This document shows positions 44,469 to 55,625 of a DNA stretch of 64,000 nucleotides, piece after piece. Origin of the DNA: Protea cynaroides (lineage: Eukaryota; Streptophyta; Magnoliopsida; Proteales; Proteaceae); the NCBI GenBank assembly GCA_028583415.1, contig CM053268.1, forward strand, positions 21,437,923-21,501,922. Reading direction: 5' to 3'. The translations under genes were made by a program, and so were the position numbers. The first letter of the stretch is position 1; each line of letters starts with the position of its first letter. A model generated the notes under the pieces. It ran no database searches and had not been told where the DNA came from. It worked only from the letters and a program-made list of their open reading frames with translations.

Positions 44469-45288
44469 GGAACTTCAACCGAGAGATCTGAGACGTCGTT
44501 CCAAATCCCGTAATGGTGATTCAGAATTTTGAATATCCAGTATTAAGCTTGTGAAACAGATCTAAAATCTGATCTAGCATCAGGGCAAGTTACAGCAGAA
44601 AAAAACAAGAAGTTCGGTTTGAGTTTTAAGAATTTTTTGAACCGAATCAAACCAAATTGAAAAGCTTTCTTTCTAAAAGGAGTAGCTCCACCATCTGAAA
44701 CTTACCTTTTCCAACAGGAACAGCTGCAATGAATCTAGCACGGCGGCCATCGACAAGATCTGCAACTCCTCTTCTCTCTTAGCGTTGTGCACTTTACCGC
44801 CATGGGTGCAGCCAAGCTCATCATCTAGTTTGGGTTTTGAGGAATAGATGGAGAAAAGCTAGAGGAAAGTGACAAGGAGGAGAGAGAAGAAGAAAAACAG
44901 GAAAAAAGAGAAATATAAATAACCACATAAGGGGCCATAGAAGAAGAAGAGCAGGAGGAAGAAAAGAAGGGGGAAAAGAACCAAGAAGAAAGAGAAAAAA
45001 AAAAAGAAGAGGAAGAAATTGGAGAGAAAAAAAAATTTCTGATATAAAATGAAACCAAGGAGAAGAAAGGATAAGATCATCTTTTAACTTTCGTTAAAGG
45101 GCAGTATTGTCCATCAACGGTTCCATTTCAGCTGACATCAACAACTAACGAGAATCAACTGACGGAGTGGACTTCTTTGATTACCACAGCCAAAATTTTG
45201 GGGTGTAGATGAAGTTTTTACATTTTTGTGGGTGTAGATGATGTTAACGATCTTTGATGGGATGTAGATGAAATTTTTTCTAAATTTA

Positions 45289-45545
45289 TGTGGTTTTATA
45301 AACCCTTTGTTCGAATGACCTATTTTTTGCTCCTTACCCAATACTCTAATGTCCTAGAACTCTAAGCCCCTTTTTTGCTTGGATCCATCAAAATAAGCCC
45401 AACCCTTAAAAAGATCATGAAAAACATAAACCCATTTAAGCCTAGGCCCATTTATATAATTCTAACCTATTTTCCAAGATAGGCCATCCTAAACCCGAGT
45501 CCACTCAACAACGTTTTTTCTTTTCATTGCATTTTTATATATTTT
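45289..45545. other. No recognised gene; possible continuation of the Ogre-like region
   Basis: Phrases such as AAGCCCAACCC and CCTAGGCCCA resemble 22080-22330. With the nested element removed, 24123 would join 45289 directly. Confidence 0.35.
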
Positions 45546-45560
45546 TTAATATTTTTTCTC

Positions 45561-45602
<42 letters not shown>

Positions 45603-46021
45603 GCTTAAAATGACCAGAGTGCCCTTGACAAGCACAAATTCCAAAATGGATCTTACAATAGGAATATGCAAAAATGGAGTGCTGACACCTTTCCACAATT
45701 CATCAATCAGTTCCCCCTCTACTTTTTCTTCAGTTTCTTCTTTGTAATAGTAGTAATCTGCTTCTGCTTCCTCTCTTTCTTCAACCTCTTCTTCACCTTC
45801 ATTTTTATTACTAGCATTGACTTGAATGGACCAAACTGAAGCGTCATCTTCCTCCACTACTTTCTCTAGACTCTCACACTCCTCTTGGTAAGTAAGCCCC
45901 GACACACACTTAAACGAATCAAGGATTTTTGACTTCTCAGAGATATCCATCAGTAAAGACCAAATCATAGCATTCCTTTCAAAATTTTCTGCCTCTTGCT
46001 TCATTTTGTTTATGTCAATGA
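45546..46021 (-). CDS. Orphan exon-like ORF, acidic protein of unknown function
   Basis: The minus strand stays open from about 46021 to 45546. A good acceptor (CTAACTATACAG) precedes EVIDINKMKQEAENFERNAM, then IWSLLMDISEKSKILDSFKC, VSGLTYQEECESLEKVVEED and an acidic stretch (EGEEEVEEREEAEADYYYYK). The frame ends in an AT repeat coding alternating Y and I, so the natural stop may be lost. No family recognised. Upstream exons would lie where the 46083-50839 transposon begins, so this could be the stranded last exon of a host gene. The 152-residue ATG form starts at 46004. Confidence 0.45.
45564..45599. repeat. (AT)n microsatellite
   Basis: About 18 AT units, overlapping the 3' end of the minus-strand open frame. 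Confidence 0.97.
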
Positions 46022-46519
46022 CCTCCTGTATAGTTAGTTACAATGAGATCTAACAGATGAGTTTCATCAATATAAAAAAAAAGGAAAAATTACTCATACC
46101 ATCCCCGAACTTTGATCCAAATATACCTACTAATCTAAAGTTGACAACAATTATACCTAGTACCCCTAAATACCAAACATAACTCCGCCAGTGTTATGCT
46201 ACAGGTCCCAAGCCTGGATAAAGGAGGGTTGGTACATCAGGTCGGCAACCAGTACCACCAAAAACACAGCCAAACCCTTACATGGATTCACAAACAAAAG
46301 ATAATCAGTGTAATACTAGAGTGTTCTCTATACACAAGCGTTACACCACACCTGGTCCCTGGTGTAATGAAAAATGGGCAAGGGCTGCCGCATCGCCTGA
46401 ATGAGGTGAAAAATTGGCTAGGGCCACCACATCGGTGCCCGAATGCCTTGATAAATTGGCAAGGGTTCTCGCACCGTGGATGAATGCGAGCAAAAAAGCT
46501 AGTCCATAAGCATAGGATT

Positions 46520-47200
46520 AGAATAGCATCTTGGAACATATGATCTTTAATAGGTAAGAGTCTAGAATTGATAGATATTATAAAGAGAAGAAGGATTAAT
46601 ATAACTTGTATATAAGAGACTAGATGGAAGGGTAAAAAATGCTAAAGAGTTTGATGGCTTTAAACTTTGGTATATGGGGGATAAAAATTATAGCAATGGA
46701 GTGGATATAATAGTGGATAAAGATTTAAAGAATGATGAGGTGGATGTGAAAACATTTGGTGATAGAATTATAGCCATCAAGTTAGTGACGGGGAAAGAGA
46801 TAGTCAATATAATTAGCGCATACGCACCCCAAGTAGGATTGGATGCGAATAGTAAGCTACAACTTTGGGAACACGTAGATTAATTAGTACAAGGTTTACA
46901 ACAAGGAGAAAAAATTATAATTGGAGGTGATCTGAATGAACATGTGGTTATGAAGATGTGTATGGGGGATATGGTTTTAGAGTGAAGAATGAGGAGGGGA
47001 CCTCAATTTTAGATTTTGCTACGACTTATAATTTATCCATTGTAAACATATACTTTGAAAAGAGAGCGGAGCATCTAGTCACCTTCAAAAGTGGGCATCA
47101 TAAAAGTCAAATAGATTTCTTTATAACTAAAAGGTCCGATAGATTGTTATGTAAGGATTGCAAAATTATACTCAGGGAGCCTAACCATTCAGCATAGATT
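46520..47200 (+). pseudogene. RTE endonuclease remnant
   Basis: Blocks: RIASWNI, a degenerate ETRWKGK, VIVDKDLKNDEVDVK-like text, IAIKLVTGKEIVNIISAYAP, then IIIGGDLNEHV, GYGFRVKNEEGTSILDFATT and FKSGHHKSQIDFFITKRSD. These are the AP-endonuclease motifs of RTE LINEs (the GDLNEHVG, SQIDF and LILREPNHSA-type end). At least four frame breaks. Confidence 0.85.
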
Positions 47201-47899
47201 ATTGGTCATGGATATATGTTTCACTATGCCAAGTAGTAGGAAATGTTAGGTTTTTTGCCCTAGGATAAGGTGGTAGTGTTTAAAAGGAATACATTAAATG
47301 CTTTTACTGATAATTTGGTCAAACAAGGAATAAGGAATTTTGAGAGAGGCACAAATACAATGTGGAATGAGATGACTGCTTGTATTAAGAAAGTTGCTAT
47401 AGAGGTTTTAGGTGTATTGAAAGAAAAATATCATTCTCCTAGAGAGTCTTGGCTGTAGGATGAGGAGGTTTAAGTAGCCATTAAAGCTAAAAAAGATAGT
47501 TTTAAGGCATGGTAAAAAACTAAGGATATAGAGGATCTAAAAAGATATAGACTTGCTAAAAATAAAGCCAAAAATATTGTGGAAAAAGTAAAGACGAAAA
47601 AATATGAAGATCTTTATAACAATCTGAGCACAAAAGAAGGAGAACAAGCTATTTATAAAATAGCTAAGATGAGGGAAATGAAGAGTAGAAATTTAAACCA
47701 TATTAGATGAATGAAAAGTACATATGATAGAGTTCTAATAAGGGATGAGGACATTAAAGAGAGATGGTACGATTATTTCTACAGCCTACTAAATGAAGAC
47801 ATCTCAAGAAATAGTGCACCAGATTGCTATATTACCCACCATGACACCATAGGTCAAAGGTATATATGCAAAATTAGGGTAACAGAAGTGAAAGAAGCT

Positions 47900-48735
47900 T
47901 TAAAGAGGATGAATGTAGGCAAAGTACCAAGCCCAAATGAGGTCCCAATAGAAGTTTGGAAGAGTCTATGAATATATGAAGTATCTTGGCTAATCAAGTT
48001 GTTCAATAAAATTTTAAACTCCGGGAAAATGTCAAATGAATGGAGGAGAAGTATTATGGTTCTGATCTACAAAAACAAAGGTGATATTCAGAGCTGCAAT
48101 AACTACAGAGACATAAAACTAATGAATCATATTATAAAACTATGAGAGAGAGTTATTGAAACCTACTTGAGAAAAGAAACTATCATTACGAAGAACCACT
48201 TTGGTTTTATGATACGTAGATCGATGATAGAGGCTATTTACTTGCTTAAGAGACTCATGGAAAGATATAGAGAAGGCAAGAAGGTCATTCATATGATTTT
48301 TATCGATCTAGAAAAGACTTATGATAGAGTCCCTAGGGAGTTAATCTGGCAAGTATTAGATAAGAGATGTATTTCAAGCAAATATATGGACATAGTTAAG
48401 AATATGTATTATAATGTGATGACTAGTGTAAAAATCGTAGGAGGTCAAGGTCGTGAATTCTCAATTACAATGGGGTTGCATCAAGAATCAGCTTTAAGTC
48501 TTTATTTGTTTGCCTTTATTATGGATGGTCTAGCCAGAAACATTCAAGATGAAGTTCTTTGGTGTATTCTTTTCGCTGATGATATTGTTTTGGTAAATGA
48601 GACAAAAGCAGAGATTAATGCAAAGTTGGAGCTATGGAGATCTTCATTGGAATCAAAAGGTTTTAAGATAAGTAAAACGAAGACGAAGTATATGGTGTGT
48701 AACTTTAGTCACACTAGCATAATGAGGTGGTGAAC
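47900..48735 (+). pseudogene. RTE reverse transcriptase remnant
   Basis: The 188-residue frame 48167-48733 reads HFGFMIRRSMIEAIYLLKRL, HMIFIDLEKTYDRVPRELIW, VGGQGREFSITMGLHQESAL, FAFIMDGLARNIQDEVLWCI and the catalytic LFADDIVLVNETKAEI. The preceding block (GDIQSCNNYRDIKLMNHIIK, about 48080-48145) belongs to the same domain but ends in a stop. In TMGLHQ the usual G(V/L)RQGS is altered. Confidence 0.9.
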
Positions 48736-48959
48736 ATTTTTGAAAGGGAGATATAACAAAATGATCATTTTAGGTATCTAGGTTCAATCATAAACAAAGA
48801 AGGTGATATAGACGATGTTGTTTTACAAAGGATTAAAATAGGATGGATGAAGTAGAGAAGGGCATCTAGAGTGTTGTGTGATAGGCGTTCTTCTTTAAAA
48901 CTTAAAAAAAAAAAAATTCTATAGGACAGTCATTCGATCGGCTATGATGTATGGTGCAT

Positions 48960-49330
48960 AATGTTGGGCAGTTAAAAAGCATCATATTGATAAACTTAAT
49001 GTAGTTGAGATAAAGATCTTAAGATGGATATGTGACAATACTAGGAAAGATAAGGTAATGAATGATCGTATTAGAGTTGATTTGGGAGTAACGTCGATTC
49101 ATGATAAGCTACAAGAAAGTCGTTTGAGATAGTATGGCCATCTTCAACGGAGACCGTTAGATGCTCCCTTGCGGAGGAGTGATTGGAGTGATTTGATTCA
49201 AATTGAAGGGTTTAAAAGAGCTAGGGGTAGATCTAAGATGATTCTAGGGGAGGTGGTGAATAAAGACATGTATAGCTTAGGCCTTGCTTCAAGTATGGCA
49301 TTGAACAGAGCTAATTGACGGATAAGAATC
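48960..49330 (+). pseudogene. RTE C-terminal region
   Basis: Reads WAVKKHHIDKLNVVEIKILR, WICDNTRKDKVMNDRIRVDL, GVTSIHDKLQESRLR, stop, YGHLQRRPLDAPLRRSDW. This is the conserved RTE tail (usually RLRWFGHVKRR), here with an internal stop in place of the tryptophan. Confidence 0.85.
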
Positions 49331-49435
49331 CATGTAGCCGACCCAATTTAATTGAGATAAGGCTTTGTTGTTGTTGTTGTTATTGTTTTACCCCTAAATG
49401 CTAAACATGGTTACATAAAGGCTCACTCTGCTAGT

Positions 49436-49460
49436 TTTTTTTTTTTTTTTTTTTTTTTTT
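49436..49460. repeat. T homopolymer and, downstream, (CCCTT)n
   Basis: T run at about 49436-49460. Five-base CCCTT repeats at 49583-49608. Confidence 0.9.
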
Positions 49461-50064
49461 TCTGTTAGTTGCTGATGTCAACACAATTTTATTTTTTTAG
49501 GTCAAAAATACCTTTATGAGTATTGTTAAAATACCATTATAGTGTTGTGAAGTGGAATAACAAAATTACCCTTACAATTCCTTTCCCTTCCCTTCCCTTC
49601 CCTTCCCTTTTCTATTTTTCGTATTCTATTCTTCTACTTCGAAATAGCGAAGTTAGAAACCGCCAAGGACGAAATGAAAATAAGTGTTTGAACAAAAATG
49701 CCCAACCATCAATAATTCTACTTTTCAGTTATACCGAGATGTGACATAAGAAGCCACACATGAGTAAGAAGTTCCACACCTCAGTCCGAGTTGTTGAGCA
49801 TGAATTGGCCGTTTCACTGAGCTACAGCATGTGGTAGCTTCTCCACCCAAACCAAACTAATTGTCTCCCATTTCTTATCTCTTCTTTTAGATGATGCCGA
49901 TAACTGGTTTGCGATCCTATCATTTTTTATGATTCCAGTAATTGGTTTGCAAGTCTACATGCATCAAATAGGAGAGACTTGCTTTTGGGTCTCTTTCAAT
50001 TCAATAGGTGGAATTTTGGACTTCACTTCCAGGTACGATTTGCAAGCTTCAGTTATGTCCTGTT

Positions 50065-50301
50065 TTAGATTTTTCTTTTAAAGAAATTCATAGCTTCTTC
50101 CCCTGTATCTACAGACCTGATCTCCCCCATCCCTTCAGGCAGCATAAAAGGACACACTAGTAGAAGATACACCATATAATCTGATAATAGCTTGCATATT
50201 TCTTTTTGTTCATGACGTGTATGAACCTGATCAGAATGATACCAGAGATCGCAAAACGACATTTTAGAGTTGGGGGGAAACATAAGATCTTCAGATTTCA
50301 A
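50065..50301 (-). pseudogene. DUF594 fragment (DUF4220/DUF594 plant protein)
   Basis: Frame of 78 residues: SFCDLWYHSDQVHTRHEQKE, then ICKLLSDYMVYLLLVCPFML, PEGMGEIRSVDTGEEAMNFF. The S(K)LLSDYM.YLL...PFMLP.G.G.IR..DT..EA..FF pattern is the C-terminal DUF594 domain of a large plant membrane-protein family of unknown role. The N-terminal DUF4220 and membrane segments are absent. It lies inside the 46083-50839 TIR element, so it is most simply a captured exon piece. Confidence 0.8.
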
Positions 50302-50839
50302 TTAACAGTTACAAACCTGCCTCCATGAATGTGAAACTCTGAAACACACCATGGAATTCTTTCTGATATTCTTAGACAGGAGACCTTCACTAATGCCGAA
50401 TTGAAAATCACACTACTTTCAGAACCACGATCGATGGTTTTGTAAACCCTAAACCCAAAGTTGAATTTAGCACCAAAATGGGGCTAAGGTTGGATCTGAT
50501 GAAGAGAAGAGAGAAGAAAGTGAAACAAAAAAAGAATAAGAGAGAGAAGAATGAAGTGAAGACTTACCAGAGCCACCGTTGCCGATCTTGGACTTGGCCG
50601 GAGTAGTTGGATGGAAGAAAATGTTGGAGGTTGGAGTAAGGGTTTGGGAGGGTACTTTGATAATTTTATCATTTTTTATTTGTAGAGGGTTAAAAAAAGT
50701 CATTTCAATAATGGTAAAATTATCTTTAAAATTTTTTACTTAACACCGTTAGAATTTGGGGTGCAGTTGTAATTGTTGTCAATTTTAGGATAGTAAATGT
50801 ATTTGGATCAAAGTTCAAGGATAGTATGAATAATTTTCC

Positions 50840-52664
50840 TAAAAAAGTAAAGGGGAAAAAAAAAAGAGACTATAACAAATGAAGAATTTACGCTGGGATT
50901 GAGCAGACCTGGGGAATCTTGGAATCCACATGTACGTGGAATAATAGTAAAGGTAATTCTTTAATGAGGGTAAAATAGTTCCTTCACTTTAGAATTTGGG
51001 CATTTTAGGAATTAAAAGTTAAACATCATTGTCTTTGCATCGGTCATTAACAGAAAATGACTAACGAACTGATGTTTTTGTAATTTGATTTAATTAGGAA
51101 ATATCTTTGTAATTGTTTGAAAATTTAAAATGTACCTGAGTAATAAGAAAACTACAGTGAAAATAATTGTAATTTTTCCTAGAAGATTTTGCTATGGTTC
51201 CATGATGATGACATTATACGGGATATTTTAGCATAGATACCTATAAAATAAAATAAAAGAAGTGAAGAAATAAAAAAAATACTTAAAAGAAAGTTATTTA
51301 TCCAATTATATCTCCCTTAATTCTCTCACTTAGAGTAGAATTTAAAGGGATTGAAATCCTCTCCGCAAGAGGATTCCAACCAGAATCCAAGGGCTAGAAT
51401 GACCTCTCTACCTTAATCATTTCACTCTCTTCCTATGAAAGGACGTAGGGGCACAACGATCAAAGAACCCTGGCTCAAATTATTTATGAAAGAGTTGGTT
51501 GGTAAGCGATGTTATATATATATATATATATATATGTATATCATTTTATAATTTTCTATCCGAATAAGAAAATATCCTCCTACATCAACCTCCAAAGTAA
51601 AACAAGAGATTGAGTTTTTTATTTTTTTCATAGCTGGTCAGAGTGATAAGAGTTAGAATGTCCAAGTCAACAAACAATTTTTTTGGTTGGATTATGGGGA
51701 CCACTATTGACACAACCTCTTTTGAATTCCAGCTCCTATAACACCTCCTGTTTATACCTAAAGCCCATATACATTGGGAATTTTCATAAATTAGTAAGCA
51801 GACAAGCTATGTGACATATGTTAAGAAATCTCGCACCCACAGTTACTTGGTTCTTATCAAATATATTAGGTAGGACAAAATTCAATATGAATGAATGATT
51901 TAGCAAAGTTTTTTTATTTTCTTTTTATTTTTTTAGTCATCCATGAAATAAAGGAATATGATGTTTCTTGAAAAAATAAGAGAAAGTGCACAATAATGTC
52001 TAGAGTTCTGCTATGTATGAATGCTGATACAATTGAAGGTAATTAATTGAATTAGATCCAAAAATTTGATATGTGTAATCTGGATCATGTTTTCTCTATC
52101 CAATGATACAAAATAGACACACCATCTACCCACACAAAAAAAATAAATGTCTTATAATATTTGAAAATTAATACACTCGTGACACTAATAATTCGTCTTT
52201 TTTTATCATTCTTATGAATGATCAGGACAGTTTCAAAAAATGATTTTAATTGTTCTATATTAATGTACACTATGATCACAGGATTGAGATTTATCTATTA
52301 AGGTTCTAATAATTTGAGTTCTTATCATTTCAAAAAGGACACGTGGCATTATTCATGTTCCCCACTCCATAGACTTTCCTGGCTTGGAAAAGGACAGTAA
52401 TTTGAAACACTTTCCTAACAGCTTTAGTTGATCCATTACTTTCAATGTGAGAGAATCCATCGTTGGCAACTTTGAAATAATTTCCCCAGTCAACCACCAA
52501 GTCCCATTCATTAAATAGAAAGATAAACAAATATAAAATTATAATCTCATTCATCAAATGGAAAATTAAACCTCAACTTACACTAATTATCAAATTTAAT
52601 GTGTGATCTCTTTCTCTCACTTCTCCCAAGCATTGAAATATAGATTAGTTTCCAAGGTTTAAGT
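50840..52664. other. AT-rich intergenic region upstream of the GT61 gene
   Basis: An AT microsatellite lies at 51512-51535. 52400-52560 resembles 57665-57850. No gene seen. A clear TATA box for the GT61 gene cannot be picked with confidence. Confidence 0.45.
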
Positions 52665-52665
52665 T

Positions 52666-52776
52666 ATGCAGCAAAGATGGCATTCAACAAGATGTTTGCT
52701 AAAAGTTTCAGTCGGTATGAACAGAAGAAGTTCAGAAGTTGGGCAATCATTGGATTCTTCATCCTCTCATTAAGTT
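52666..52776 (+). promoter_or_regulatory. Overlapping upstream ORF on the GT61 transcript
   Basis: An ATG 11 bases before the GT61 start opens a 36-codon frame (MQQRWHSTRCLL...) overlapping the main coding region. If the transcript starts upstream, this could reduce translation by leaky-scanning competition. Inference only. Confidence 0.35.
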
Positions 52777-54585
52777 TCTTCACTCTTGTTAAACCTTATT
52801 TTTGCACTCTACCAATTGGTAAGTCATCCCTTTCTGAATCCTTCCATGTAAATGTATAAAAACATATATGATGCATCTAATATATCTGTTCATCACATGT
52901 CATGGAGCCTTTGTCAGTTTCATGCTATGAATCCAAAGAGAAAGCCCAATAAATCTCTCAAATTGGTGTATCAGAACAGGTTTTCACCATCTCTATTCTC
53001 CATATATACGTACTGTCACATGTACAGGGAGACTAGTGTTAAGAGTTTAGTCTCACACTGTTGAAGTATCGAACTCAAAAACTTAAGCTATTAGATGGAG
53101 AAACTAATCAGTACATTACACTATTCCCAATACTCTCTCTCACTTGTCACCCCTCTTTGGGATGACAGTACACATGGTGTTTAATTAACATAGGACTTGA
53201 TTGACCATGATACCATATTGAAGCATCCAATACAAAAGCTTAAGATTTGATGGAGAAACCAACTACTATATTAAGACATTTCAGCCCCTAACATTTTCCA
53301 ATGTGGAAGTATTCCTAACACACAATTAATGAGAAGATGAAGAATCCAATGATTTTTCAATTTCTTCAATTAGGCTGCTGTAATTTCATGTTAATGCTCT
53401 CCATGTAAATTTTCAGGTGGAGAGGCAATGGAACCAAAGCATATATGTAATCTTTCAGACCCAAAATTTGATTTTTGTGATATTGAAGGAGATATTAGGA
53501 TTCATGGGAAGTCCTCTACAATATTTGCTGCTTCTTCTCAAAAGATTGATTTGGTAGGAAATGAATCATGGACTATAAAACCTTATCCTAGAAAAACAGA
53601 TCAATGGATGATGGGATTCATTAAGGAATTTTCAGTAAATGAAATTGTGGGTAAAGAAGAAGAAGCCCCACATTGTACTCTAAATCATAGTGTTCCAGCC
53701 GTCGTGTTCTCGATCGGAGGTTATGCCGCTGGAAACCACTGGCATGCCTTCACTGACATACTCATTCCTCTCTTCGTAGCTTCAGCTCAATTTCATGGTG
53801 AAGTTCATTTTCTTATCACCAATTATGCAGAATATTGGATTATGAAGTACCAAACAATACTAAAACAACTTTCAAGGTATGAGATCGTCAACATTGATAC
53901 TGATGACAAAGTCCATTGCTTCCCACATGTGATAGTAGGTCTTAAGTATTACAAGGACTTGAGAATTGACCCTTTAACAGCTTCAGAAGGGTACTCCATG
54001 AAAGACTTCATGAAGCTTACAAGAACTGCCTATTCATTGAAGAAATCAGCTGCAATCAAGATTCATCAGCATACACAAGAGAAGCCAAGGCTTCTGATCT
54101 TAACTCGAAAGGAATCCCGAACGTTTATGAATGTCAATGAGATAGTCGAATTGGCGAAAAGCATGGGATTTGAAGTAGTTGTCTCTGAGGCTATGGCAAA
54201 TCTGGATAAATTCTCACACATTGTGAATTCCTGTGATGTGATGATGGGGATTCATGGAGCAGGGCTCACAAACATGGTTTTCCTTCCTTCCAATGCAGTA
54301 TTGATACAGGTTCTTCCTTGGGGACAATTTGAATGGTTGGCATCTACTTGTTTTGGGGAGCCTGCCTTGGATACAGACTTAAGGTACTTGGAGTATAAGA
54401 TCAAAAAAGAAGAGAGCTCTTTAATACAACAGTATTCACAAGATCATCCAGTTTTGAAGGATCCTCATTCAATAAATAAGGCTAATTGGGAATTATTTAA
54501 ATCTGTATACTTAAAGCAAGATGTAAAGATTGATGTGGGAAGATTTAAAGCTACATTGTCAAAAGCCCTTGAGCTTCTCCATTAG
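52677..54585 (+). CDS. GT61-family glycosyltransferase (xylan arabinosyl/xylosyltransferase-like), two exons
   Basis: Exons 52677-52818 and 53417-54585, with a 598-bp GT-AG intron (ATTG|GTAAGT ... TTTCAG|GTGG). The phase is preserved across a split glycine codon. The spliced protein is 436 residues with no stop. Residues 22-38 (WAIIGFFILSLSFFTLV) form a type II signal anchor, fitting a Golgi enzyme. Residues 155-162 HWHAFTDI, ~274-286 LLILTRKESR, ~295-305 and 325-333 GIHGAGLTN are GT61 (DUF563) blocks. Family members add arabinose or xylose to xylan backbones in the Golgi. Start choice: the ATG at 52677 is in frame with the anchor; another ATG at 52666 is out of frame. The exact sugar donor cannot be told. 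It appears to be the only intact host gene here. Confidence 0.92.
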
Positions 54586-54770
54586 TAGATTTGAGTGTAT
54601 TTTGTTTGATAATGGAAATGTAAATTAATTTGCAGTTATCAAAAAGGGGATATAAGTATCGATCTGCTCAAATATGTATAATTGGTAATGTAAAATGCCA
54701 AGATTGATGTGGAGATAAATTTAGTAGACTTCTGCATCACTAGATTTGAGTGTATTTTGTTTAGTTACCC
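54525..54770 (+). repeat. Partial tandem duplication of the GT61 3' end
   Basis: AAGATTGATGTGG occurs at 54525 and about 54700, and AGATTTGAGTGTATTTTGTTT at 54589 and about 54742. The second copy lies beyond the stop and is partly deleted. Confidence 0.75.
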
Positions 54771-54854
54771 ACAAGGGAGAAACTAAAATTGAATTTATCT
54801 AAATGATTTCTTCTCTCTTTTGCTTTGAACACAAATCTGTGAGGGTTTTTAGAA

Positions 54855-54935
54855 AGGAGATAATGTACGCAGCCTTACCCTATTTTGTGAAGTGAGGCTG
54901 TTTCCAAATTCAAACCCATAAGCATCAAATTTGCA
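54855..54935 (-). mobile_element. Au-like SINE fragment
   Basis: The minus strand reads GGGTTTGAATTTGGAAACAG, then CCTCACTTCACAAAATAGGG, then TAAGGCTGCGTACATTAT. The order box B (GGTTYGAAT-like), GGAAACAGCCTC and GTAAGGCTGCGTACA is that of the plant Au SINE family. The tRNA-like 5' part with box A is not clear. Confidence 0.6.
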
Positions 54936-54972
54936 GCATTGTCTTTACGCTCGGATATTAACCTTGAAGATT

Positions 54973-54973
<1 letters not shown>

Positions 54974-55006
<33 letters not shown>
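54974..55006. repeat. (GA)n microsatellite
   Basis: About 16 GA units. Confidence 0.97.
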
Positions 55007-55008
<2 letters not shown>

Positions 55009-55077
55009 ATATTCAAGAATCGCTTGACGGCCTTGCAAATCAACAAAGTCAGAAGGGCCAATCGTGCAACCAAAGTA

Positions 55078-55470
55078 GAGATGTAAACGGATAGTCTAAA
55101 ATCCGATTTCAATCGGCATTCTTATCCGTTTAAGAGTATCATTTATCCAGTCAGAGGTATGTGGATCCGAATTCAAATAATCCGGAATATGATCTATTAG
55201 ATTCAAATAGATATTCAACTAATAATAAAAATTTAAGAAGCTAATGACGTTGAGGGTTCTTGAAATATTTGACAAGTTCTAGAGAATGAAGAAAAAGATA
55301 ATCATGAGACTAAGACAACTGAGAGACATGGATTTAGAATGAATCATATCTTTCGTGATGGGGGTAGGTCCAGGTTATAGAAATCACATAGGTAAACGAA
55401 TACTAAAAAACCTGAATTCGATTCACATCCATATCCGTATGCATTTGGGGTACCGTATGAAATCTATTTA
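55078..55470. mobile_element. Possible MITE with GTAAACGGATA-type ends
   Basis: The left part reads GAGATGTAAACGGATAGTC and the right part contains CATATCCGTATGCATTTGG. The inverted match is partial. This resembles widespread plant MITE ends with CGGAT motifs, but boundaries cannot be fixed. Confidence 0.3.
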
Positions 55471-55625
55471 TGTTTGTTCACTATTAAAGTCTATTCCAAC
55501 GGCCAACAGTTCCTAAAAAAGGCCAAACTGCTTGATTGAAAAGATCGTTTAAATTCTCCACCGTTTTGAAACAACTGCGATTGAATATGTTTTTTAATCA
55601 TTATTATTGGGTATTGTTTTCGCAG

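Larger units (their letters stand above)
24133..45279. mobile_element. MULE-like TIR element (~1.2 kb) hosting the copia nest
   Basis: The left end reads GAAAAAATTTCATCTACACC, then TAACATCATCTACACCCACA. The minus strand of the right end (45279 leftward) reads the same with few changes, a TIR of about 75 bp. A near-perfect 9-bp duplication (CTAGATTTA at 24124-24132, CTAAATTTA at 45280-45288) fits Mutator-like elements. Without the nested copia the element is about 1.17 kb. No transposase is seen. At about 44830-44706 the minus strand holds a GC-rich exon-like stretch ending in GGAAAAG|GTAAGT, possibly a captured 5' exon. Confidence 0.75.
46181..49388 (+). mobile_element. RTE-clade LINE, nearly full length, decayed
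   Basis: The 5' part has GCTACAGGTCCCAAGCCTGG, ATAAAGGAGGG and the 5' leader phrase style of plant RTE elements. Endonuclease, reverse transcriptase and the C-terminal region follow, and the 3' end is TTGTTGTTGTTGTTATTG, the typical RTE tail. A 20-bp target duplication with two mismatches (TACCCCTAAATACCAAACAT at 46161-46180; 49389-49408) brackets it. Stops break the single ORF. It lies inside a TIR element. Confidence 0.9.
46083..50839. mobile_element. TIR element with captured DUF594 fragment, split by an RTE LINE
   Basis: The left end reads GGAAAAATTACTCATACCAT, GAACTTTGATCCAAATA, AAGTTGACAACAATTA. The minus strand of the right end reads the same with scattered changes, a TIR of about 100 bp. 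Without the LINE (46181-49388) and one 20-bp duplication the element is about 1.5 kb. No transposase is seen. A minus-strand DUF594-like piece lies at 50301-50065. TIR length suggests a Mutator-like (Pack-MULE type) element, but A-rich flanks hide the target duplication. Confidence 0.72.

Noticed and set aside
44825..45080. Ser/Phe-rich minus-strand frames
   Set aside because: Translations of a purine-rich AAGAAGAGG tract; compositional artefact.
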